A DNA stretch of 17,718 nucleotides from Clostridiales bacterium UBA1389 (GCA_002305335.1 DBQR01000021.1:1-17718), one strand, 5' to 3'; shown: positions 1 through 8,396, numbered from the stretch's first letter. The notes: generated by a model not told the origin, from the sequence alone. Translations and numbers: made by a program.

Positions 1-620
1 CGGTGGGGGCCGTCAAGCACCATCTGGTCGCCGGTGTAGGCGTGAATGGTGGCCATGATGCCGGCAAGAATGGGATAGTTGTCGTTCAACGTCTTTGCCA
101 TGGGGGCAAGACAGTTGGTGGTGCAGGAAGCGGCGGAAATTATGGTATCCTCAGCATTGAGGGTGTTGTGGTTTACGTTGTAAACGACGGTCTTGGGGTT
201 GGGGAAGTTGGCGGGGTCCTTCTTATTGGACGCGGGAGCCGAAATAACAACCTTCCTGGCGCCGGCAAGGACATGCTTGTTGGCATCGGCGATATCGGTA
301 TAGAAACCGGTGCATTCCAGCACTACGTCAACGTTCAAAGCCTTCCAGGGGCAGTTTATAGCGTCTTTTTCGGCGTAAATTTTAATTTCCTTACCGTCAA
401 CGATGATAGAATCGTCGGTGGAAGAAACGGTGTGTTTGCCCTGACCGTAAAAACCGGCATAACCGCCCTGAGCGGTGTCATACTTTAAAAGGTGGGCAAG
501 CATCTTGGGGCTGGTAAGGTCGTTTATCGCAACGACATCATAACCTTCTGCGCCGAACATCTGGCGGAAGGCAAGGCGGCCTATGCGGCCGAAACCATTG
601 ATAGCAACTCTGACTGCCAT
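1..620 (-). CDS. gap: Glyceraldehyde-3-phosphate dehydrogenase, 5' part (runs off left edge)
   Basis: Phosphorylating GAPDH of glycolysis, which oxidises glyceraldehyde-3-phosphate with NAD and phosphate to 1,3-bisphosphoglycerate in the cytosol. About 206 codons are visible, roughly 60% of the usual 335-340 residues; the C-terminal part lies outside the window. The Rossmann motif NGFGRIGR is at residues 8-15. Asp34, at the end of the second strand (AIND), is the residue usually associated with NAD rather than NADP preference. The active-site motif SCTTNC places the catalytic Cys at 166, and TIHAYTGDQ gives the catalytic His at 193. The 27-residue spacing equals the classical Cys149-His176 spacing. 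The higher numbering reflects an insertion near SNKDPANFPNPKT. ATG at 618-620 is preceded by GGAGG 8 nt upstream. It lies downstream of tatD on the same strand, with its own candidate promoter between them. Identity is very secure. Confidence 0.96.
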   Translation of the reverse strand, partial: MAVRVAINGFGRIGRLAFRQMFGAEGYDVVAINDLTSPKMLAHLLKYDTAQGGYAGFYGQGKHTVSSTDDSIIVDGKEIKIYAEKDAINCPWKALNVDVVLECTGFYTDIADANKHVLAGARKVVISAPASNKKDPANFPNPKTVVYNVNHNTLNAEDTIISAASCTTNCLAPMAKTLNDNYPILAGIMATIHAYTGDQMVLDGPH

Positions 621-664
621 TTAAAAAACCTCCAAATAATAAAATATTCTATTTTACACAAGAT

Positions 665-693
665 ATTGTATAACAAATTTACCCAAAATACAA
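665..693 (-). promoter_or_regulatory. Candidate sigma-A promoter of gap
   Basis: Reading leftward, TTGTAT (688-693) is followed after exactly 17 nt by TACAAT (665-670), then a leader of about 40 nt with GGAGG at 629-633. The -10 box matches TATAAT at 5 of 6 positions; the -35 matches only TTG of TTGACA. The 134-bp tatD-gap gap shows no hairpin-plus-T-run terminator, so readthrough from tatD is also possible. The region is AT-rich, so chance matches are a risk. Confidence 0.45.
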
Positions 694-754
694 TAGATTT
701 TGCAAAGTTTTAGCAAATGACCAAAAAAGTTTTCCTTTATTTGCTTGGTTTTGT

Positions 755-1507
755 TCATTTTATGCCAAAGAGGGTTTTAGCGTTATCGGTCGTTATATTT
801 TCCATTTCCTCAAAGGCTATCCCCTTGATTTCGGCAAGCTTTTTTATAGTAAACTCAAGGTAGCCCGAATGATTCCTAAGTCCCCGGTGGGGATGGGGAG
901 TTAAGTAGGGGCAGTCGGTTTCGCAGAGGATTTTATCGGTAGGGACAACCGCTGCCACCCTGACCGGTTTTTCGGCATTCTTAAAGGTTATAACTCCCGA
1001 AAAGGAGATATACCAGCCTTTTTTAACCAGGATTTCGGCATACTCCGCCGAACCCGAAAAGGAATGGAAAATTCCTCTGACGCCGGGGTACAAACTTACG
1101 ATATCCAGCAAATCCCGGTGGGATTCCCGGTTGTGGATAACCACTCTTTTATTGAGTTTGTCCGCGATTTCAAGCTGGCGGACAAGCACATCCCTCTGGC
1201 ATTCCTTGGGGGTGTCGTAGTGGTAGTCCAGCCCGATTTCCCCTATACCGACGCATTTGGGGTGGGAAAGCATTGGTTCAAGCCAATCCTCAAAGTTTCC
1301 GCATAACGGGGAATTTTCGGGGTGAACTCCGGCGGTAAAGTATATATTTTCATACCTTTCCGAAAGTTCAAGGGAATGAAGGGAGGTCTGCTCGTCCGAA
1401 CCGCAGTTTATTATACCGGTTATCCCCGTCCTGAAAAGGTTATCAAGAAGTTCGGACCGGTCTGTATCGAATCTTTCGTCTTCGTAATGGGCATGGGAAT
1501 CAAACAT
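755..1507 (-). CDS. tatD: TatD-family metal-dependent deoxyribonuclease
   Basis: A 250-residue TatD/YcfH-family hydrolase, a cytosolic metal-dependent nuclease with a TIM-barrel fold. The family acts on DNA 3' ends and is linked to DNA repair and quality control; the exact substrate here is unknown. All expected metal ligands are visible: HxH at His5/His7, Glu90 in GEIGLDYHYD, His125 in VIHNRES, His148 in GIFHSFSG, and Asp198 in CETDCPYLTP. Length is normal for the family. The ATG overlaps the metG stop by one base (TAATG at 1505-1509), so translation is probably coupled to metG; AGGTG lies 5 nt upstream. The metG-tatD order is a known Firmicutes arrangement (metS-yabD in Bacillus). No terminator is seen after the stop. 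Confidence 0.93.
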   Translation of the reverse strand: MFDSHAHYEDERFDTDRSELLDNLFRTGITGIINCGSDEQTSLHSLELSERYENIYFTAGVHPENSPLCGNFEDWLEPMLSHPKCVGIGEIGLDYHYDTPKECQRDVLVRQLEIADKLNKRVVIHNRESHRDLLDIVSLYPGVRGIFHSFSGSAEYAEILVKKGWYISFSGVITFKNAEKPVRVAAVVPTDKILCETDCPYLTPHPHRGLRNHSGYLEFTIKKLAEIKGIAFEEMENITTDNAKTLFGIK

Positions 1508-3426
1508 TATGACACCTTGGAGCCTTCTGGCACGCTGTCGTCGATGAATACCACCTTAACCCCGGTTTTTTCGTCGCCGGAGGCAAGAATCATCCCCTGA
1601 CTTTTTACCCCCCGAAGGATTGCGGTTTTAAGGTTTTCCACAAGGACAACCTTTTTGCCTATAAGGTCGTCGGGTGTATAATATTTGGCAATGCCGGAGG
1701 CAACCTGCCGCTTTTCGCTGCCTATGTCAATAACCAGCCTTAATAGCTTGTCGGACTTGGGAACGGGCTCGCATTCAAGCACCTTGCCCACTGTCAGATG
1801 AACCTTAGCGAAATCCTCTATGGCGATTTTGCCCTCCTCGGCTGCCCTTTCGGCGGCTTCCGCCTTTTCCTTTAGCATTTTGTCAAAGGCAGACTTGTCT
1901 ATCCGGCTAAACAGATGGGGCATTTCGGCGATTTTCCTGCCGGCGGAGGAATAAATGAATTTGTCGGTATTTTCAACCGACAGGGCGTTTTCGTCAAAAC
2001 CGAAGCAGGAGGCGGTCTTTTCAACCGTGTCCGGAATAAAGGGTTTGAACAGCGTAACGCCGATACGGATTCCCTCAACCAGATTGGCAAGGACTGTTTT
2101 AAGATTGTCTTCGTTAGCCTTGTCCTTTGCCAGCGTCCAGGGGGCGGTTTCGTCGATGTATTTGTTGCAGTACTTGAAAAGGGAAATGATATGTTCCGCA
2201 GCGTCGGCAAAATAATATTCGTCCATATTTTTTACAGCCGCCGCGGCTTCGGAAACAACGTTGTTTTTCAAAGCCGTCGAAAATTCGTCATCCCCTTCGG
2301 GCAGAGGTATAACCCCGCCGAAATACTGGCTTATCATGGCCGCCGTGCGGGACACTAAATTGCCGAAAATATTGGCAAGCTCGGTGTTGGTGCGGTTTAT
2401 AATGGAGTCATAGCTTATTGAACCGTCGTTCTGGTAGCCCATTTCGGAAAGAAGGTAATATCTTACGGCGTCAAGGCCGAACAGGTTTATAAGGTCGTCG
2501 CCGTACAGGATGTTCCCCTTGGACTTGGACATCTTGTCGTTGTTCATAAGCAGCCAGGGGTGACCTAAAACCTTTTTGGGTAAGGGTTCGCCTAAGGCAA
2601 GGAGGATAATAGGCCAGTAGATGGTATGGAAACGGACTATATCCTTGCCTATGACATGCAGATCCGCAGGCCACAGCTTTTTATAAAGGTCGGAGGGGTT
2701 TTCGGTGTCGTAGCCTATGGCGGTAATGTAATTGGAAAGGGCGTCTATCCAGACATATATGACATGGCCCTTATCAAACTCAACGGGAATCCCCCACTTT
2801 ACGGAGGTGCGGGAAACGCAGAGGTCCTGAAGCCCCGGTTTGATAAAGTTGTTTATCATTTCGTTTTTACGGGCGACGGGGGTTATAAAGTCGGGGTTGC
2901 CGTTATAATATTCGATAAGCCTGTCGGCATATTTGGAAAGACGAAGGTTGTAGCATTCTTCAGAGGCGGGCTTTACGGGGCGTCCGCAGTCGGGGCAGTT
3001 ACCGTCAATAAGCTGGGAATCGGTCCAGAAGGATTCGCAGGGGGTGCAGTAGTTGCCGGTGTAAACCGATTTATAGATATCCCCCTGTTCATACAGCTTG
3101 GTGAAAATCTTTTGGACGGTCTTAACATGGTAGTCGTCGGTGGTGCGGATGAATTTATCGTACTTCACCCCGAACATATCCCAGGTCTTTTTTATTTCCC
3201 CGGCAACGTTGTCAACGAATTCCTTGGGGGTTACCTTTGCGGCTTCGGCTTTCTGCTGTATTTTAATACCGTGTTCGTCGGTTCCGGTAAGAAAGAACAC
3301 GTCATACCCCTGCATTCGCCTGAAACGGGAAATGGCGTCGGTGAGGACAATCTCATAGACGTTGCCTATGTGGGGCTTTCCCGAGGTATAGGTTATTGCG
3401 GTGGTGACATAGAATTTTTCTTTCAT
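1507..3426 (-). CDS. metG: Methionyl-tRNA synthetase
   Basis: Class I aminoacyl-tRNA synthetase that charges initiator and elongator tRNA with methionine; cytosolic and essential. In order: the HIGH-type motif HIGN at residues 19-22; a zinc knuckle with paired CxxC at Cys127/130 and Cys144/147; KMSKS at 298-302; an anticodon-binding helical region; and a C-terminal tRNA-binding OB-fold (EMAP/Trbp111-like) from about residue 535 (DFAKVHLTVGKV and following). At 639 residues it has the length of the dimeric form with a fused tRNA-binding domain. ATG at 3424-3426 has TAGGAG about 8 nt upstream. It starts 21 nt after the preceding membrane-protein gene and shares one base with tatD. No T-box leader is present, as expected for an internal operon position. 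Confidence 0.97.
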   Translation of the reverse strand: MKEKFYVTTAITYTSGKPHIGNVYEIVLTDAISRFRRMQGYDVFFLTGTDEHGIKIQQKAEAAKVTPKEFVDNVAGEIKKTWDMFGVKYDKFIRTTDDYHVKTVQKIFTKLYEQGDIYKSVYTGNYCTPCESFWTDSQLIDGNCPDCGRPVKPASEECYNLRLSKYADRLIEYYNGNPDFITPVARKNEMINNFIKPGLQDLCVSRTSVKWGIPVEFDKGHVIYVWIDALSNYITAIGYDTENPSDLYKKLWPADLHVIGKDIVRFHTIYWPIILLALGEPLPKKVLGHPWLLMNNDKMSKSKGNILYGDDLINLFGLDAVRYYLLSEMGYQNDGSISYDSIINRTNTELANIFGNLVSRTAAMISQYFGGVIPLPEGDDEFSTALKNNVVSEAAAAVKNMDEYYFADAAEHIISLFKYCNKYIDETAPWTLAKDKANEDNLKTVLANLVEGIRIGVTLFKPFIPDTVEKTASCFGFDENALSVENTDKFIYSSAGRKIAEMPHLFSRIDKSAFDKMLKEKAEAAERAAEEGKIAIEDFAKVHLTVGKVLECEPVPKSDKLLRLVIDIGSEKRQVASGIAKYYTPDDLIGKKVVLVENLKTAILRGVKSQGMILASGDEKTGVKVVFIDDSVPEGSKVS

Positions 3427-3447
3427 AGCGGTTTCTCCTAAAATATA

Positions 3448-4110
3448 TTATCCCGCCTTCCGGCGGATTTTATCTTTTTCCCTGTAATAATAAAAGGAAA
3501 CGCAGATATAAGGAAACAAAAACAATAAATAAATGCCTTTTGTGAAATACGCAATCACATAATGAAGCAAAAAAGAAAGATAAAAGGAGGCATATTCCCG
3601 TTTCAGATTCCCCGACGACACAAAGGAAAGCCAGTACACAATCCCCCCGATTAAAAGAAAGAGGGAAATCACCTCAAAAACCAAAGTCACCCGGTCGGGT
3701 GTCATGAATATATAGGGGATTGCGGCGGAAAGCAGAAAGGGGAATAAAAGAAAAAGCAGAGCCACAAGGCAAAGCAGAGAATTTTCAAGGGATTTTACAA
3801 AGGATTCAACCGAATAAAATCCTGCAAAGATTATATATAAATTTACCTTTCCTGTCAATAAAAAGACGCAACAATACTTTGCCGTTCCCGAAATCACCGG
3901 AAAAGTTATGAAATAAACCGTCACATAAAAAAGATAATCCAGGTCGGCCTTTACCGCCGTAAGGAGAAAGGCCAGCAGCCGGAAGGAATAAAAAACGCCG
4001 AAACAAAAGGCAAACCCTAAAAGCACCCCGGCAATAAAGGTAAAAAACCTTTCCGAAAGTTTTTCCCGGGCTTTGCTTTTGGCGTTTTTCCGTTTGTGTT
4101 CGGTTGCCAC
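3448..4110 (-). CDS. Unrecognised multi-pass membrane protein
   Basis: I do not recognise this 220-residue protein. It has a short basic N terminus (residues 2-20, rich in Lys/Arg), then about six or seven hydrophobic segments at roughly 22-50, 59-77, 80-100, 111-133, 141-164, 174-190 and 192-209, and a basic tail (YYYREKDKIRRKAG). It is very rich in Phe, Leu and Tyr. No catalytic motif, signal peptidase site or transporter signature is visible. The start is GTG at 4108-4110; no other start exists upstream before the in-frame stop at 4147-4149, and no Shine-Dalgarno is apparent. It sits between tadA (68 nt) and metG (21 nt) on the same strand, so it is probably co-transcribed. Context does not suggest a function. 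The reading frame is clean, which supports a real gene, but the start is uncertain. Confidence 0.7.
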   Translation of the reverse strand: MATEHKRKNAKSKAREKLSERFFTFIAGVLLGFAFCFGVFYSFRLLAFLLTAVKADLDYLFYVTVYFITFPVISGTAKYCCVFLLTGKVNLYIIFAGFYSVESFVKSLENSLLCLVALLFLLFPFLLSAAIPYIFMTPDRVTLVFEVISLFLLIGGIVYWLSFVSSGNLKREYASFYLSFLLHYVIAYFTKGIYLLFLFPYICVSFYYYREKDKIRRKAG

Positions 4111-4178
4111 CGACGTCCGGTAGGTTTTATTGAAGTCCGTAGCCCATCACCGTAATTAGTATTTCCGGACTTATGGAT

Positions 4179-4637
4179 TTAAACACCCTGTTTCCGTAAA
4201 GAGCGGAAAAATCCGGAAAGGAGTTCGGAACATTCCCCGCCCAGAACGCCGGAGACTATTTCGCATTTATGGTTGAAGGGATAGTCGTTAAGGTTTACCA
4301 CCGACCCCAATGCCCCCGCCTTGGGGTCAAAAGCGCCGAACACCACCCGCCTTATCCGGGAGTTGATTATTGCACCGGCGCACATGGGGCAGGGTTCCAA
4401 GGTAACATACATTTCGCAGTCCCAGAGCCGCCAGGCCCCCGCTTTCTTGCAGGCGGCGGAAATTGCGGTTATTTCCGCATGAAGGAGGGCGTTTTGCTTT
4501 GTTTCCCGCTTGTTATAGCCGGAGGCAATCACCCTGCCGTTACGGACGATAACACACCCTACCGGCACTTCCCCCAAGGAGGCGGCTTTTTTCGCCTTCC
4601 GAATGGCTTTTTTCATGAATATTTCGTCGTTAGTCAT
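4179..4637 (-). CDS. tadA: tRNA-specific adenosine-34 deaminase
   Basis: Zinc deaminase that converts adenosine to inosine at wobble position 34 of tRNA-Arg(ACG), needed to decode CGU, CGC and CGA codons. It is a cytosolic dimer in known homologues. The 152-residue length fits. The zinc and catalytic signature is complete: HAE with His53 and Glu55, and PCPMC with Cys83 and Cys86. VPVGCVIV and the family-typical stretch GAFDPKAGA are also present. ATG lies 1 nt after the stop of the upstream CPBP gene (TAATATG), and no Shine-Dalgarno can be seen in the last 25 nt of that gene. Translation is therefore probably coupled to termination upstream. Generic cytidine or guanine deaminases share the fold, but this sequence fits TadA best. 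Confidence 0.94.
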   Translation of the reverse strand: MTNDEIFMKKAIRKAKKAASLGEVPVGCVIVRNGRVIASGYNKRETKQNALLHAEITAISAACKKAGAWRLWDCEMYVTLEPCPMCAGAIINSRIRRVVFGAFDPKAGALGSVVNLNDYPFNHKCEIVSGVLGGECSELLSGFFRSLRKQGV

Positions 4638-4638
4638 A

Positions 4639-5673
4639 TTACAGGTACAGTATAGTCACGCCTATGGCAATCAGGACTATATAAAAAATAAAGAAGAAGT
4701 TGGATAAAAGTCTTGCCCTCAGTCTGTAGCCGCCCAGTCGGGGGAAATCGCTTTTTTCGTCGTCATAGGCAAGAATCCCCGCTTTTTTGGTAACCGTAAA
4801 GTTAATAAGCATTGCCACCGTAAAGCCGATGACGGCAATAATACCTATCCCTAAAACCGCAGCAAACCAGTCGTAGGCTTCGTTAAGAGCATATGTAACC
4901 ATAAAGGCAAAGGCGTTGTTGGCAAGATGAATCATAATGCAGACGGTTATGGATTTGGTTTTGGCAAAGCCTATGGCAAGGCAGATACCCATTACAAAGG
5001 CGTTTATCACCTGGGGAGGGTTCCGGTGGGCAAGGCCGAATATCAGCGCCGAAAGGAAAATGGCAAAGGGCTGGCTGTAACGGGAAAGCCCCTGATATAT
5101 CACCCCGCGGAACAGCAGTTCCTCCCCGAAGGGGGCGATTATAGTCAGCAGAATGAAGTTTACCACTAACGAAAAAATGCCGGTTGACCCTTCCGCCTCC
5201 TCAAGCTGGGGGTAGAGGTCGCCGAAGAGCAAAGCGCAGACCAGGGTGACGGTGTAGCAAAGCCCCATTGAAAAGAAAATGAATCTCCCCGCTTCCGCCG
5301 GAAAAGCGGCTTTTAGGGGATATATGTTTTTTGGTTTGTTTATAAGATAGCGTTTCGCAAACAATGCCGGTACTATAAGGGCAAGGGGGGAGCAGATAAG
5401 ACTGATAATACCCTCAAGGAGTTCTGACCGGTAAAAGACATCATACATTTCCCTTGCCTTGTCAAGCGGAACATTTTGTATGCCGGAAATGGCGCGGCTA
5501 ATCGGCTGCGTCAAAACGTCAAAAAGCCAGTAGATGCCGAAGGGAAGAAATAAAAGAATAATAAATAAGCAGGAGGCGGCGAGTATGACCGAAAGGTCGT
5601 GCTTAAACTGCTTTTCGTCATTAAGCGCCTTCTGTCTTTCAGAAAGGATAATTTCGTCAAGTCTGTCAGTCAT
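4639..5673 (-). CDS. CPBP-family intramembrane metalloprotease
   Basis: A 344-residue integral membrane protein of the CPBP/Abi (CaaX protease and bacteriocin-processing) family. The family motifs are intact: EExxxR at Glu184/Glu185/Arg189, FxxxH at Phe212/His216 (FGLAH), and a third motif with His249 and Asn253 (HLANN). There are around eight hydrophobic segments, including 28-52, 88-106, 130-152, 168-181, 203-215 and 224-236, and a C-terminal one at about 323-344. The first 27 residues are charged and probably cytoplasmic. Known relatives process prenylated proteins or bacteriocins, or confer immunity; the substrate here cannot be inferred. ATG at 5671-5673 has AGGAGG 8 nt upstream. It follows ppdK by 38 nt and abuts tadA, so it is operonic. 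No bacteriocin precursor is nearby. Confidence 0.88.
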   Translation of the reverse strand: MTDRLDEIILSERQKALNDEKQFKHDLSVILAASCLFIILLFLPFGIYWLFDVLTQPISRAISGIQNVPLDKAREMYDVFYRSELLEGIISLICSPLALIVPALFAKRYLINKPKNIYPLKAAFPAEAGRFIFFSMGLCYTVTLVCALLFGDLYPQLEEAEGSTGIFSLVVNFILLTIIAPFGEELLFRGVIYQGLSRYSQPFAIFLSALIFGLAHRNPPQVINAFVMGICLAIGFAKTKSITVCIMIHLANNAFAFMVTYALNEAYDWFAAVLGIGIIAVIGFTVAMLINFTVTKKAGILAYDDEKSDFPRLGGYRLRARLLSNFFFIFYIVLIAIGVTILYL

Positions 5674-5711
5674 ACCCGCATCCTCCTGCTTTGCTTTATA
5701 AGGAGTAGTTA

Positions 5712-8345
5712 TTATTTAGCTTTTTCGCTTCTTATTACCGCCTGAGCCGCCGCAAGTCTTGCGATGGGTACCCGGAAGGGGGAACAGGACACATAGGTCA
5801 GTCCCGTATTGTGGCAGAATTCCACACTGGAAGGATCCCCGCCGTGTTCGCCGCAGATGCCCAGTTTAATGTCGGGGCGGGCGGAACGGCCGAGTTCGGC
5901 GGCAATCTTTATGAATTTGCCCACGCCGGCGGTGTCCAGTCTTGCGAAGGGGTCGGATTCAAAGATTCCCTTTGCATAATAATCCTCAAGGAATTTGGCA
6001 GCGTCGTCCCTGGAAAAGCCGAAGGTCATCTGGGTGAGGTCGTTGGTGCCGAAGGAGAAGAATTCGGCTTCCTTGGCGATTTCGTCGGCCATGACGGCGG
6101 CTCTGGGAATCTCAATCATGGTGCCCACCTTGTAGTTGAGCTTGACTCCCGCTTCGGCGATAAGCCTGTCGGCGGTCTGGGTGACAACCTTTTTGACGAA
6201 TTTAAGCTCGTTGGCGTCGCCCACAAGGGGTATCATGATTTCGGGTTCGACTTCAAGACCGTCGTTTTTGTTTACCTCAAGGGCGGCTTCTATAACCGCC
6301 TTGGTCTGCATTTCATAGATTTCCGGGTAGGAAACCGCAAGACGGCAGCCCCGGTGCCCCATCATGGGGTTAAGCTCATGGAGGGATATTACCACGGCGT
6401 TGAGTTCGTCGAAGGTCATTCCCATGCTCTCGGCGATATTATTGATTTCCTCTTTATCGTTGGGTAAAAATTCGTGTAAAGGCGGGTCAAGGAAGCGGAT
6501 GGTTACGGGATAACCCTTTGCCGCCCTGAAAATGCCTATAAAGTCCCCCTTCTGCATGGGGAGGAGCTTGTCAAGGGCCTTCTTCCGCTGTTCAAGGGTG
6601 CGGGCGACAATCATTTCCCGCATGGCGTGTATGCGTTCGCCGCCGAAGAACATATGCTCTGTCCGGCAGAGACCCACACCTTCTGCGCCGAAGGCTATTG
6701 CCTGTTCGGTGTCCTTGGGGTTGTCGGCGTTGGTTCTCACCTTAAGCCTGCGTCTCTGGTCTGCCCAGGACATAAACTTGGCGAAATCGCCGGAAATGTC
6801 GGCGAGAACGGTGGGAATTATCCCCGTATATACGTTACCGGTGGTGCCGTCTATTGAGATGTAGTCCCCTTCATTTATAACTTCGTTACCCACGGTAAAG
6901 CATTTGCTGCATTCCTTTATGGTAAGCGAGCCGCAGCCCACCACGCAGCAGCGTCCCATACCCCTTGCCACCACGGCGGCATGGCTGGTGCGTCCGCCCC
7001 GGCCGGTGAGAATGCCCTGAGCCGAGTACATGCCTTCGATATCCTCCGGGGAGGTTTCAAGGCGGACAAGAATAACCTTTTCCCCTCTGTCGGCGGCGGC
7101 CTTCGCTTCATGGGCGGTGAAATAAACTTTTCCGCAGGCGGATCCCGGGGAAGCGGGAAGTCCGGTGGCGATAACCTTGGCCTGTTTTAAAGCTTTGACG
7201 TCAAACTGGGGATGTAACAGAGCGTCAAGCTGTTTGGGGTCAACCTTAATTAGGGCTTCGTCGATTGTAATCATGCCTTCTTCCACCAGGTCCACCGCAA
7301 TCCTCAATGCGGCGGCGGCGGTGCGCTTGCCGTTACGGGTCTGGAGCATGTAAAGCTTTCTGTTTTCGATGGTAAACTCCATGTCCTGCATATCCCGGTA
7401 GTGCTTTTCAAGGGTTTCGGCGATTTTTATAAACTGTTCATAGGCTTCGGGCATGGCCTGAGCCAGTTCGGAAATGGGCTGGGGGGTGCGGATGCCCGCC
7501 ACCACGTCCTCACCTTGGGCGTTCATAAGGAATTCACCGTATAATCTCTTTTCGCCGGTGGCGGGGTCCCTTGTAAAGGCAACGCCGGTGCCGGAGGTGT
7601 TCCCCATGTTTCCGAACACCATTGCCTGTACATTGACGGCGGTGCCCCAGGAGGAGGGGATATCGTTCATCCTGCGGTAGATAATAGCCCGTTCGTTGTT
7701 CCAGGAACGGAATACCGCCTTAACCGCTTCGATAAGCTGGGTTTTGGGGTCCTGGGGGAAATCCGTCCCCATTTTTTCTTTATATAAAGCCTTGAATTTG
7801 CCCAATATTTCCTTCATATCGACCTGGTCAAGCTCGTTGTCAAGACGGACTCCCTTTTTGACTTTGACTTCTTCGATAATATGCTCAAACAGGGGTTTCG
7901 GAATACCCATAACCACATCGGAAAACATCTGGACAAACCTGCGGTAGGAGTCATAGGCGAAGCGGGGGTTGTTGGTTAGCTTCGCAATGCCCTCCACCAC
8001 CACGTCGTTTATGCCTAAGTTTAAAATGGTGTCCATCATCCCCGGCATTGAGGCCCTTGCTCCGGAACGCACCGATACAAGCAGGGGGTTGTCGGTGTTG
8101 CCGAACTGCTTCCCCGTAATCTGTTCCATTTTGGAAACATAGGTGTTTATCTCCTCAAGAATTTCGCCGGATATGGTTTCGTTGTCCTCATAATATTTTG
8201 TGCAGGCTTCGGTTGAAATGGTAAAGCCCTGGGGGACGGGCATACCCAGGTTGGTCATTTCGGCAAGGTTGGCGCCCTTTCCGCCCAATAGATTCCGCAT
8301 GCTTTCATTGCCTTCGGAAAAGAGGTAAACATACTTTTTGCTCAT
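5712..8345 (-). CDS. ppdK: Pyruvate, phosphate dikinase
   Basis: Interconverts pyruvate, ATP and phosphate with phosphoenolpyruvate, AMP and pyrophosphate. In anaerobic Clostridia it often runs glycolytically, toward pyruvate. The protein has 877 residues. The N-terminal nucleotide-binding region begins at GGKGANLAEM. The swivelling phosphohistidine domain has GGRTSHAAV with His455. The C-terminal PEP/pyruvate barrel has the GEHGG motif preceded by Cys831. Both residue numbers equal those of the well-studied C. symbiosum enzyme, which strongly supports the ATG at 8343-8345. That ATG also has AAAGGAG 6 nt upstream. An in-frame TTG at 8372 would add nine residues that overlap this ribosome site and is rejected. 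It is the first gene of the leftward unit. The Thr next to the catalytic His is present, but no regulatory kinase gene is in the window. Confidence 0.98.
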   Translation of the reverse strand: MSKKYVYLFSEGNESMRNLLGGKGANLAEMTNLGMPVPQGFTISTEACTKYYEDNETISGEILEEINTYVSKMEQITGKQFGNTDNPLLVSVRSGARASMPGMMDTILNLGINDVVVEGIAKLTNNPRFAYDSYRRFVQMFSDVVMGIPKPLFEHIIEEVKVKKGVRLDNELDQVDMKEILGKFKALYKEKMGTDFPQDPKTQLIEAVKAVFRSWNNERAIIYRRMNDIPSSWGTAVNVQAMVFGNMGNTSGTGVAFTRDPATGEKRLYGEFLMNAQGEDVVAGIRTPQPISELAQAMPEAYEQFIKIAETLEKHYRDMQDMEFTIENRKLYMLQTRNGKRTAAAALRIAVDLVEEGMITIDEALIKVDPKQLDALLHPQFDVKALKQAKVIATGLPASPGSACGKVYFTAHEAKAAADRGEKVILVRLETSPEDIEGMYSAQGILTGRGGRTSHAAVVARGMGRCCVVGCGSLTIKECSKCFTVGNEVINEGDYISIDGTTGNVYTGIIPTVLADISGDFAKFMSWADQRRRLKVRTNADNPKDTEQAIAFGAEGVGLCRTEHMFFGGERIHAMREMIVARTLEQRKKALDKLLPMQKGDFIGIFRAAKGYPVTIRFLDPPLHEFLPNDKEEINNIAESMGMTFDELNAVVISLHELNPMMGHRGCRLAVSYPEIYEMQTKAVIEAALEVNKNDGLEVEPEIMIPLVGDANELKFVKKVVTQTADRLIAEAGVKLNYKVGTMIEIPRAAVMADEIAKEAEFFSFGTNDLTQMTFGFSRDDAAKFLEDYYAKGIFESDPFARLDTAGVGKFIKIAAELGRSARPDIKLGICGEHGGDPSSVEFCHNTGLTYVSCSPFRVPIARLAAAQAVIRSEKAK

Positions 8346-8351
8346 ATATAT

Positions 8352-8358
8352 CTCCTTT
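8352..8358 (-). promoter_or_regulatory. Ribosome binding site that fixes the ppdK start
   Basis: AAAGGAG on the minus strand lies 6 nt before ATG-AGC-AAA (start at 8345). The alternative TTG frame start at 8372 would place this site inside the coding sequence. Confidence 0.9.
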
Positions 8359-8396
8359 GTTTTAGTTTCCAAGAGTCAGCTTTTATGTAATAATGC

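Noticed and set aside
2626..3441. Long open frame of 271 codons on the plus strand
   Set aside because: It lies entirely opposite metG, whose motifs are complete; no ribosome site and no recognisable domain. It is a codon-bias shadow. The same holds for the plus-strand frames opposite tatD, gap and ppdK and the minus-strand frame at 13575-14306.
4133..4172. AAGTCCG / CGGACTT inverted repeat in the tadA to membrane-protein gap
   Set aside because: Seven-bp arms with a 26-nt loop and no T run; too weak to call a terminator or attenuator.
4639..5673. CPBP/Abi protein as part of a phage-defence or bacteriocin system
   Set aside because: No precursor peptide, transporter, toxin, nuclease or mobile gene accompanies it; the neighbours are core metabolism and tRNA genes.
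8346..8372. Upstream TTG start for ppdK adding nine residues
   Set aside because: It would place AAAGGAG inside the coding region, and the ATG at 8345 reproduces the C. symbiosum residue numbers His455 and Cys831 exactly.
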